From: Plotosus lineatus | Lineage: Eukaryota; Chordata; Actinopteri; Siluriformes; Plotosidae | Length of the DNA stretch: 64,000 nt | Assembly (NCBI GenBank): GCA_024760905.1 | Contig: CM045733.1 | Coordinates: 39,990,001 to 40,054,000 of the forward strand | Direction: 5' to 3' | Part shown: positions 55,393 through 64,000 of the stretch, one piece after another | How positions within the stretch are numbered: the first letter of the stretch is position 1 | Layout of the letters: each line of letters begins with the position of its first letter | Notes under the pieces: generated by a model | Database searches by the model: none | What the model was told of the DNA's origin: nothing | What the model saw: only the letters and a program-made list of their open reading frames with translations | Program-made: the position numbers and the translations under genes

Positions 55393-56433
55393 ATGGACAA
55401 GGCTAGAGAAAAGGCTGACTTGGAACTGCTCCACATGCTGCTGTTGCTTCACGAATACAACGAAATGCAACGAGACATTGTCATCGATAGCAGAAGATGA
55501 GAAAAGCAAAGGAAATACACACCCAAACGCTTCTGGATACGTCCATGGCTGAAGGCGGAACGAAGAATTGGTCTTGGGAACTAGGACAACCTTATGGAAG
55601 AGCTCCATTTCAAAGACAAGCAGTCCTTCTTCAACCATCTCCGGGTCCACCTGACCTGTTCGATGAGTTGCTGATGGCTTTGGCTCCTCGGCTGACAAAG
55701 AAGGATACGAACTTCAGAAGCGCACTCAGTCCTGGTCTGAAACTACCTGTCACCATGTGTCATATGGCTTCGGGGCGACAAGTATCCAACTCTGGCCTTT
55801 AGCTTCAGGGTATCTCGTCACACCATTGAAAGTTTTCAACCAGAGTTCTGTCAGGCCATCATTGATCATTACAAAGACGAGGTCATACAGTGTCCACATA
55901 CTGAGCAGGAATGGAAATCACTCAGCTGGGTTTTCCAGGATAAATGTAACCTGCCTCATGCCGTTGGAGCCTTGGATGGGAAACACGTCGCCATTAGAAA
56001 ACCACCATACACAACTACAAAGGATTTTTGTACATTTGTTCTGTTAAAACTGGTAGATGCCAACAACAGGTTCCTATGGATCGACGTCGGTGGTATGGGC
56101 CACATGTCTGATGCCCAGATATTCAACGCCTCGGAGCTGAAAGAATGCATCAAAGATAGTACTATCAACTTCCCAACACCAGAGCCTCTGCCCAAAGATG
56201 ACACTGACATGCCATACTTCATTCTTGGGGACAATACTTTTGTTCTCAGGAAGTACCTTATGTAGCCATATTCCAGGCGAGACCTTATAGAGGAAGAATT
56301 GGCATACAACTACAGGATATCCAGAGCACGTCGAGTTGAGAATGCATTTGGCATCTTGGCCAATTGCTGGCAGTTCCTAATTTTTAACTTCAAAACAGGT
56401 TCCGATCAGAAAACACTGTTATGGAAGAAGTAG
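55393..56433 (+). pseudogene. PIF/Harbinger transposase pseudogene (HARBI1-like, DDE_Tnp_4)
   Basis: The start codon at 55,393 opens MDKAREKADLELLHMLLLLH; TGA at 55,498-55,500 and TAG near 55,585 interrupt the next blocks (YTPKRFWIRPWLK, LMEELHFKDKQSFFNHL). After a frameshift, 55,655-55,800 has DELLMALAPRLTKKDTNFR. 55,972-56,265 carries the core: GALDGKHVAIRKPP (first Asp at 55,975-55,977), FLWIDVGGMGHMSDAQIF (second Asp), and LGDNTFVLRKYLM. A TAG at 56,263-56,265 follows. The last block, [20 protein letters not shown], holds the catalytic Glu in VENAFGI. So the DDE residues are recognisable but the frame is broken at least five times. Family enzymes cut at 3-bp TWA targets together with a Myb-like partner. 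No Myb-like gene or terminal repeats were found. Confidence 0.88.
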
Positions 56434-56595
56434 CCTTTATAATGTTTTTCTTATTAGCAGTTCTGAACCCTTAAAGAAATAATTATTCAACTGCAACATA
56501 AATCAAAGATTCAAATTAAGGCCTAAATATTAATTGAGATTAAGAACAAGGATCAATAATTTAGAGTTTATGCTGCAAACTTACTCAGTCCATCC

Positions 56596-58009
56596 CACGG
56601 GTGGGCAAACTTTTTGGCTCGGGGGCCACATTGATTTTTAATATTTGACATAGGGCTTGGGTCAGCACAAGATACGATAAAAATAATCTTTAAAAATTAA
56701 AAATAAATAAATAAATAAAATAACAATACATATCAAACATAAACAAAAATAAATATTAAAATATCCACATACCTTTTAGTGGGAACAGTGTTGTTGATCA
56801 CCCATTTTTGCCAGTGCATCGAAGTCTGGTGGTAATTCCCTTGTGGTTCTCAGAACAAATGTGAGGTGTCCATCACTCAATTGGGATCGGTGGCTTGCTT
56901 TGATGGTGTTTCCTTTTCCAAAATCACAAAACTGACGGCAGACTTCTTCATGCAGGTCATTACTCGATTTTCTCACATGTCTTTTAATGTGGCCAGTGTG
57001 GGGGAAATGAGCTAATGGCTTGTGTGACATTTGCTTTGAAAATAAAACTAGCCTGGGTTTGAAGGCTCTGATGTTTGCTTGCATTTCATGCACAAACTGT
57101 TTTTCCCTTGTAGCTTCACATTCAGCTCATTCATGTGTGTCAGTTTGTCCGCAGTAAAGCTAAATTACAAAGCCAATCTGTGTCTTTCAGCTCAGGAACA
57201 TTGTCAGTGTTCTCAAGTAGCTCCAAAAATGAAATAATCTCCTGTTTGAGCTCCACATGAGCTCGTTGACATGCTTTCCCCAAACTGAACCAGCGGACAT
57301 TAGAATGTAAAGCAAGTGCCTGTGATTAGCGTCAGTTTCTTAAAGAAAATGAATAAACTGACGATGGTGAAGTTTCTTCGCTCGAATAAACTTAACAAGT
57401 TTCACAACCAGCTTCACTACTTGGACAAGCTGCAACATGGATTTACACAGTGCTCCCTGGTGAATTATGCATATATCCTCGTGCTTGATTCTTGTATGGA
57501 AGTTACTCAGATGAAGGTTTTTTTACTGAGCCTGCAAGCTTTTGACCAACATATCAGCAGTAGCCAGACGTTCTTGCAGTGATAGGTTTCTGGTTAAATT
57601 AGCATGCTTGGTGGAAAAGTGGCAGCTGATGTATTATTTTAAAACCGAAATGGTTTCTTGGCAAATAAGACTTACAGCCTTTGACTTCAGAAAAATGTAT
57701 TTCGGTGTCCATTCCTTATGATCCACCCAGCACTCACTGTCGACAATCCTTTTCTCTGACATTGCTGCAGATGGGATCTGTGCAGTAGAAGAGTGACAAC
57801 AGGAAGTGCTTGAGCACCGCAAAATCAACCAACTACACCTAATGTGCCACTGGTGTTGAAATACTGTCATTACAAGGCAAAGTCAAATCAATCAATCAAT
57901 CAATCATTCACATCAAACATGAATACCGTACCAATCAGTCTTCTACGGACCGGATTAAAAAGACCAATGTCTGGTATGTGGCCTGCAGGCTGTAGTTTGC
58001 CCACCCCTG
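56596..58009 (-). mobile_element. hAT transposon, 1414 bp, transposase on minus strand
   Basis: Left end CACGGGTGGGCAAACT; right end complement CAGGGGTGGGCAAACT. They differ by one base in the first 16. The element carries a decayed transposase on the minus strand and sits about 160 bp past the Harbinger relic. It is independent of the first hAT in sequence and termini. Confidence 0.92.
56776..57762 (-). pseudogene. hAT transposase pseudogene (GTF2IRD2/ZBED-like type)
   Basis: The likely start (minus strand, ATG at 57,762-57,760) opens MSEKRIVDSECWVDHKEWTP, then YIFLKSKAVSLICQETISVLK. That is the N-terminal zinc-finger-like region, with LICQET where the family has CLICSET; the first cysteine of the pair is changed to Ser. 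The middle is deleted and frameshifted. 57,093-56,776 gives MHEMQANIRAFKPRLVLFSK, HFPHTGHIKRH, DLHEEVCRQFCDFGKGN, HLTFVLRTTRELPPDFDALA, corresponding to the region after the RNase H-like core. The catalytic TDGA block is not found, so most of the catalytic domain is lost. Confidence 0.8.
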
Positions 58010-58086
58010 GCCCATCCTCACACTGGGGGAAAAAAAAAAAAAAAAGAGTTGTCTGTAGAACGGTTCTACAGCTAGCATTTTTCTGG

Positions 58087-58108
58087 ATTACCCCCCCCCC
58101 CCACCCCC
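58087..58108 (+). repeat. C-run
   Basis: Interrupted poly-C tract next to an A/G run near 58,028-58,047. Confidence 0.85.
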
Positions 58109-58743
58109 GAAAACCCTTAGGGAACCCTAATTTATCCAATAATCCCTTAAATTCAATTTAACAATTTTGCTTCACTACCAGGCTGGAAAAGCCAATCAGA
58201 AAGGCAATATGTCTCTGAGCATGCCTAGAGTTATAAAACTTGTTTGCACTTAATGGGCATAGACTAATGTTGCCAGAAGGAACTGCTAATGTTATACGTG
58301 ATCATTTTAAATAGTTACTAACACTAATGCATCAGGTACCCTTTCAGGGTTCTTTGATAATTTGATAAATAAGAAGAAACAAGGAAATGTCATTGGGTTT
58401 TTACCTTGGCACTTCCCAGGAGACTATCCAGAGACCAGAAGAAGGTTGGGGCATCTGAGCTGCCATTTGGTGAATAAGCACAAACAACATTCCGAAAATG
58501 TTGACCTTAACATTTTTGAATGTAAATTCCAAACCACCTCATCATCATAGGGATATTCAGTGTGGTGAACTATCTGTTGCAGGATGAACAGAGTGGTGTC
58601 TTGACATGATTTAAACTCAGATTAGTCAGCTTGAGAGGCATGTCAAGTTCTCCTCCCTCGGATTTAATTTCCATTCTCATATTCTCTTAATTAATGTACA
58701 GGAAGTTCAGTGCCAGAATGCTAATATAAGATCTCTCATGCTG

Positions 58744-58849
<106 letters not shown>

Positions 58850-59004
58850 AATTCAGATTTACAGTCATCAATCGCATTCATGCACACCACACTCACCAAT
58901 GCTCAGTGACTTCATTGTCCACCAACCAGTTAAAATTGCAGCAGGCGTTGAGCTCATGTCACGAAGGCTGGAGATTTTTGTATTTTTGTATCCATGGCTG
59001 TGTC

Positions 59005-59009
59005 TATGT

Positions 59010-59073
<64 letters not shown>
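59005..59073 (+). repeat. (TG)n microsatellite
   Basis: About 32 TG units with a TAT interruption near the start. Complementary to the CA array 160 bp upstream. Confidence 0.97.
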
Positions 59074-59074
<1 letters not shown>

Positions 59075-60312
59075 TTCTACTGGAACCCACTGGAATGACT
59101 CATAAAAACAAATTTCACCCATGCATACAAAGCTAGCCCTTTCTTTTTTCAAGTGAATTTTACCGAAATAAATGTAAAAATGATGACTACATGACAAGCA
59201 TCTCCAGAATTTGCCTTCTGTGACGTGTTGAACTAGGTTTAGTGCACTGGATGAACACTATAATTTATAGGCTGTGGTACTCACTTACCTTGAGAGGTTA
59301 CAGTTTGTGATAGGCAGTCACTCACTGTAGGATAGCGTTAATCCAATGTCCACTTGTGCTGTGATTTTTATTTATTTATTTTGCAGATAACAGGGTAGTC
59401 ATTTTTGCAAAATAAACAAAACAAAAATCCTCAAGTAATAAATTGTGAGGTTTTACATGTCATGAAATGCTCTCTGTCTCTCTGTCATGCGAGCAGCACC
59501 ACTCCCTTCTGCAAACAATCACATGTGGAAGAAAGAAAACTCAATGCATTCTTTTCATCAGATGGCTGGTTGCCTAGGTGATGGAAGACCCCAGACAGTG
59601 CTTGGGGTCAGCTGGAGGTCACATGCATCCTTTTGATAGGGAAATTTGATTTTATGTTTAAGAGAAAGGGGGATGCCAAGCAAGTTGAAGAAGAGAGAGC
59701 AGAAAGTGCAGAGGAAGCACATGGAGCATGGAGGCTAGGCAGTAGACCAGAGATGGGCCATGATTGGCTGACAATGTTGCTAGACAAAACACAACAGTGT
59801 ATGATGTCTTTGTGTAGTCTACATTTACTGTGGGCTGAGGCTGTAAACAACCTTCAGAAAACACTTATGTTATTATGTTGACGCTGTTGTTAAAATTATT
59901 TTTTTTTCATATAGTAGCTACTACTGTAAATGTTTTTTATTTGTGATATTTCTGTTTTTCTTTATTCTGTACTTTTAATGCCCCATGTATCTTTTTAAAT
60001 GTATTTGCCTCCTTGTTCCTTACTTCTGAAATATTGTTTGTTATTATTGATCTCATTTTTCTGTATTGTTTTTCTCTTACATTTATTTATTTATTTATTT
60101 TAATTCTGGATGTTCACACAGTTTCTATCTTTACTTCAATCCATTATTCTATCTACTGTATGTAAGTGTATTGATATTTTTTTTTAATTCAAAATCTTTA
60201 TAATTGTTCAATTTATGCTCTTTCTGTATTCATGAATTAAAATAATTATTTGCTTCCTTTAATAGGTTTTTCTTCATCTTACTTTGTTACATAATCCCCC
60301 CCCCCCCAACAG
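59074..60312. other. AT-rich DNA, no firm gene
   Basis: An open frame at 59,633-59,881 (82 codons; basic start, then EEERAESAEEAHGAWRLG) has no recognisable motif. Long T-runs and a TTTA run lie near 60,080-60,100, and a C-run is at 60,297-60,307. Confidence 0.5.
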
Positions 60313-60497
60313 CCCTTACATTTGCAGCATTTTGGTAGACACTCTTATCCAGAGCAACTTACAATTTTATTTTGTTTTCCACACAATCGAGCAGTTGAGG
60401 GTTCAGGTTCTTGCTCTGTTGCCTAAAAGTGCTGACTGTGTTTTGAACCACTGACCTTCCGATCAGTATCCCATCACCTTAAACACTGAACCACATC
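60313..60497 (-). mobile_element. tRNA-derived SINE, minus orientation
   Basis: Left: TTACATTTGCAGCATTTTGG and ATCCAGAGCAACTTACAATT, the complement of the 3' tail. Right: a tRNA-like head on the minus strand (GTGGTTCAGTGTTTAAGG start, GGTTCAAAACA B-box-like). Same family as 2519-2701. Confidence 0.8.
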
Positions 60498-60603
60498 TTT
60501 ATATATTCACAAACAATCTTTCTTTTATTTAGTGTTTTTGCAACTTTTGGTTCTTTTTGGTATTTTTCACAATTTCTCCTTCTTAGCTTATTTGCTTTCA
60601 TTT

Positions 60604-61547
60604 ACCGTATTTTTTGGGCCACAAGGTGCACCGGATTGCAATGTGCAATATCAATGAATGCTGATTGAACTGTCTCTGCCCATATGTAAAATGCACTGGA
60701 TTATAAGGCGCATTGCATTGAGCAAAACAAAACTCAGATAAGTCAGACTTGATTCAATTCTCATAATAACTCAACATTGTTCAGCTGTAACACATAAAAT
60801 ATAAAATAATACACTTTTCACAATAACTCTCAACATTGCTCAGTTGTAATAATATAAAACAATAAACTCACTTTTTTAGTTCATTCTTCTTCCACAAATC
60901 CATTAAATTATTCATCTTCAGTATCTATTATCCCCTTGAGCATGGAGTCAGTCGTGACACGAACGTCTCTCAGCCACACTCCCTTAAAGAGACAGTATCA
61001 TCACAATAACAAACATGATGGAGATTAGGTTGAAAAAAAAATCACCAGTACTCAGCATTAACTGACTACGATAGCAGTAATGCTGGTATTTGGACATAAA
61101 GCCTGGATCCCTCTATTATTTTTTTATTCTATTATATTATATTATAATGTTTTATTCCCTCACAGGCATGGAGTCAGATCAATTGAGACGAAGATTAGAA
61201 GTCTTCCCGGTTGTGACCTGAACTTTTCTCAGTCACCTTGCCTTAAAGAGACAAACAAACATTGCAGCGCTTGTTTGCAACGTGAATATTGTGTTCATTA
61301 CAGAATGGCGGTCATTACTCTTAAGAAGCTGTATCAGTCTAACTTTACATTCAAGAAGGTTAATCAGAGCTCTCAGAAGCAGAACTGTAGCAATGCTTTA
61401 TCGCAGTGCTGAACATGAGACTCTCATTAAACCAGTTGAGCGTGCTGAGGATAGAGACTGAGATTAGGTGGAAAAACCAGGTAATCAGCAAATTTTTTGA
61501 GGACTGAAGGCGTTTAAATGCGCCTTATGGTCCGAACAATACAGTGA
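60604..61547 (+). mobile_element. Inverted-repeat DNA element of the CCGTATTTT..GGCGCA type
   Basis: Left end ACCGTATTTTTTGGGCCACA with AAGGTGCACCGGATT; right end complement CACTGTATTGTTCGGACCAT with AAGGCGCATTTAAA. They are imperfect terminal repeats of about 35 bp. Inside, two related segments (60,935-61,010 and 61,165-61,250) each contain CATGGAGTCAG and CCTTAAAGAGACA. The exact target duplication is unclear. Confidence 0.7.
61302..61412 (+). pseudogene. Possible start of a pogo/Tigger-type transposase
   Basis: The frame starting at the internal Met reads MAVITLKKLYQSNFTFKKVN and ends NALSQC before a stop. The spacing of K-x-Y-x-x-x-F-x-x-K-x-V-N resembles the first helix of the N-terminal helix-turn-helix in pogo-type transposases. 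Nothing downstream continues it. Confidence 0.3.
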
Positions 61548-61932
61548 TTATTTTTCTTTAGTTTTTTATATTTATTATCCCTATACACCCCCCCCCCCCT
61601 TTGTTTAAGATTGTTTAAATTTTATTTCCTGCATTCCTTTCCCTATTATAGTTTAAGTTTTAAGCTAATATGTTTTTCGGTTGTTTTTTGTTTGTTTTTT
61701 TAAGAAACCATTTTTCCAGTGGTTAACACATAAACATGACATTTTACGAGCAGAGATTAGAGTTTTGGGTTTCTTTATAGAATGATCTACATTAATCATG
61801 GTAGGATACGCATTTAGTTACAACCAGGTAGATTATAGATGAATGAGTTAAACCAAACTCTTGCAGGTTAAACATGACATACAAACATGGAATTTGAGAA
61901 TGTCATAAATATATATGATCATTATTCATGTA
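61548..61932. other. AT-rich DNA, no gene recognised
   Basis: It holds a C-run near 61,589-61,600 and T-rich DNA. Confidence 0.5.
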
Positions 61933-62485
61933 CAGGCAGTGTCCATCTTATGATCTGTGCAATTTGCGACTGTTCAACTTTATGACCACCCATGACTAAA
62001 AAAAGAATAAATAGCTTATATACTTGGGTATCATGTATGTGAATATCATCAGCTGAGCCGTGCCGATTCGAGTCGACTTGTAAGGACCGAATGGGCGAAA
62101 CCATGTACATATACTCTATATATATATATACAGTATATCCTGTACCCTTCCTCTTTCCATCATCTGAGCTGAACAATGACTCAGATCCTCTGGAGTCGAC
62201 TCCTGATTCTTTGAACCATGAACTGATTCATGAGAAATGAGACTCCTCCCCTACTCTTTGTAAAGAGATGTATTATTTTAAAAATACATGTACACTAGTC
62301 CTCCCCCTCCTCCATATATTTATGTCTAAAGAAAGGTAAAAAGATTGCAAAGAAAAATTTAACACAAACTTGTAGAAAGGTCCAGACATAATAATAGTAA
62401 TACATGTACAGACCCTGCTTACATCCGAAACATTTTACGACCTGTTGATCAGAACCAAATGCGGTTGTAAGTCGGACACTACCTA
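61933..62485. mobile_element. Tigger-like MITE, 553 bp
   Basis: Left CAGGCAGTGTCCATCTTATG and right complement TAGGTAGTGTCCGACTTACA match in most positions, with TA at 61,931-61,932 and 62,486-62,487. The interior is non-coding and includes a short (TA)n at 62,117-62,130. Its termini differ from the GACGCTCCCC family. Confidence 0.7.
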
Positions 62486-62607
62486 TACTATATATATGTT
62501 AATAATCCTCACAGACTTGAGATTGAGATTCAATGACATAAATGTGAAGACATGTCACTGAGTCAGCACTGCAGCGAGTTGTTCATCAGATCATTATTAT
62601 TTAATTT

Positions 62608-62623
62608 CATCATCATCATCATC

Positions 62624-62669
<46 letters not shown>
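62608..62669 (+). repeat. (CAT)n(ATT)n microsatellite
   Basis: Four CAT units, then about 14 ATT units. Confidence 0.95.
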
Positions 62670-62670
<1 letters not shown>

Positions 62671-63471
62671 AGATCTATACATTCTATCATGGGTAAAAAA
62701 ATTATTAACTAATTAAAAAATAAAACAGACAGAAGATGAAGAAACAGGAATAAGCTGCACTGAGCACTTGTGTAAACACAACATAGATGCTCACTTTGGT
62801 TCCTATTCTGAGATTTGGATATTTAATAATATTAGTAATAATGAAAAGAGAGTAGAAGTCTATACAGTTATGCGGAAAAGACAAGAAACAGACATGTTTC
62901 TCTCTCTAAGTTCACAGGAAGAGAAATCTTGTTGTACGAAGTGATAGAGTAACGCAACGATTACAGTACATGTGGAACAAAGCATAATGATTGTGTTCGA
63001 CACAAAGAAGATCAATACGATGGGAAACATCACAGCTAAAACCAAAATGTGAAACATGTCATGTGAAAAAAGACCACAAGATAGAACACACAGTAATTAT
63101 CTACTGAAAAACTAAATACACTCGTTGAAAGTAAATCAAGCATGCTGTTGATTTTTTTCTTCTTTTTTTTGTTTGGAGTTTTTAGTTTGCTTATTCTGCT
63201 AAACTGAAGAAAATAAACAATACACAGAACTAATTAGCTCTGTCCAATAATGCAATCATTTGTTAAGCATTGAATCCAGATTATTTCCTGATTTCTTTAT
63301 ATAATTTAATGCTAAAGGAATGCTTGTGTTTTTTTCCCTGCTGGCATATTCCTTAAAAATAAACAGAAGACTTTCGTGAAGACATCTTAAACCGCACTCC
63401 TTCAGGAAAAATCTTATCGGTGTTTCTTTTTGGATTACAGTATGAAATGAAACTGAGGACATTATGGAATG

Positions 63472-63506
<35 letters not shown>

Positions 63507-63761
63507 TTCGCTCTGATTCATGCAAAAACAAATAAACATGCATGAAAACTAAAATAATAAAATAAAGATCAAACAGGTTTGGCAGTGTTGTGGGATTATT
63601 GCTTTAAAGATCATCTAAGTAAAGCTACATGATGTTAACAAAGTTAACTACTCCCCTCTGGCTAATGTCAACAGATTACATTGGTTGTTTATGCTAGCGT
63701 CAGTGTTTCCTTAGCATTGCTGTAAGAGCTCTTTTTTATCAGCTGCCTTCAGAATTAGAAC
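62670..63761. other. AT-rich DNA without a recognised gene
   Basis: Includes a run of about 28 A at 63,477-63,504. No supported exon. Confidence 0.5.
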
Positions 63762-64000
63762 ATTGGTGGTCTAGTGGTATTGGGCGCTGGATCGCTGATC
63801 CAAAGGTTGGGGGTTCGAGTCCCACTCTCCACAAGGTTGTCACTGTCCCTCCAGTGCAGCTAACTGGGTTATCAAAGGCGGGCCATGTCTCTCACTGTCT
63901 ATGGTGCGAGGCATGTAAAAGAACCATTGCTGACTTTCGTAAAGAGGAGGCTGCAAAGCCGTCAGCGTGTTTCTGTCCCTTGCTAAAAAGGGTTGTGACA
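63762..64000 (+). mobile_element. tRNA-derived SINE with intact pol III boxes, cut by window end
   Basis: The A-box-like TGGTCTAGTGG lies at 63,766-63,776 and the B-box GGTTCGAGTCC near 63,810-63,820. Body: CTCTCCACAAGGTTGTCACT, CAGCTAACTGGGTTATCAAA, AAAGAACCATTGCTGACTTT. It is the best-preserved head of the family found at 14.6, 18.1, 23.8, 26.2, 30.9 and 37.7 kb. It is a SINE promoter and not a tRNA gene, because the remaining cloverleaf does not form. Confidence 0.9.

Larger units (their letters stand above)
56588..58017. repeat. 8-bp target-site duplication (one mismatch) around the second hAT
   Basis: GTCCATCC at 56,588-56,595 and GCCCATCC at 58,010-58,017 flank the terminal inverted repeats. 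Confidence 0.88.

Noticed and set aside
63762..63835. tRNA gene
   Set aside because: A- and B-box sequences are present, but the segment continues into the SINE body and no acceptor stem pairs, so it is a SINE head.

Overview
The window looks like nuclear DNA of a bony fish, probably a teleost. It is AT-rich and full of (CA)n, (TA)n and (ATT)n microsatellites. It carries a repeat mix typical of teleosts: RTE-clade LINEs, a second and a third APE-type LINE, an R4/Dong-like LINE with a restriction-like endonuclease, an L2 scrap, several tRNA-derived SINE families, hAT, Tc1/mariner and Tigger-like elements and a PIF/Harbinger relic. No species can be named from the sequence. There is no bacterial operon, CRISPR array, rRNA gene or functional tRNA gene. 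The only segment that looks like host protein-coding sequence is one putative terminal exon at 1950-2211. Everything else with coding capacity is a broken transposable-element gene.

Layout. 1-650: antisense LINE scrap containing a perfect 34-bp hairpin, followed by a Tigger-like element. 1950-2211: putative last exon of an unidentified gene. 2519-4062: SINEs and an L2 scrap. 4.1-10 kb: AT-rich DNA with microsatellites, a foldback RTE fragment (6407-6711), a SINE and a hAT end. 10.0-14.4 kb: two damaged RTE copies sharing an identical 177-bp patch. 14.5-19 kb: SINEs, compound microsatellites, an LTR-like stretch and a hAT end. 19.0-21.9 kb: a longer RTE copy. 22-29 kb: mostly unique AT-rich DNA with SINEs and a degenerate ACTTGT-type array.

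29,213-30,829: hAT element with terminal inverted repeats and a perfect 8-bp target duplication. 31.5-36.7 kb: two copies of a Tigger-like family, a purine tract and a chimeric RTE, followed by a Tc1 transposase relic. 39.2-47.0 kb: a nest in which a third Tigger-like copy was split by a block containing two RTE copies, with another LINE lying against its far part. 49.5-58.0 kb: a stack of R4/Dong-like LINE, APE-type LINE, Harbinger relic and a second hAT with a target duplication. 58-64 kb: microsatellites, two inverted-repeat elements, a SINE, and another SINE running off the window end.

The RTE, hAT and Harbinger genes here are interrupted by stops, frameshifts or deletions, so none is expected to encode a working enzyme. 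The information in the window is historical: nested insertions, template-switch hairpins, deletion derivatives, a probable gene-conversion patch and retroelement chimeras. I found no convincing new biological system. The best leads are the composite RTE block inside the Tigger-like copy, the R4/Dong-like element bounded by (TAA)n, the RTE/other-LINE chimera, the conversion patch and the orphan exon.
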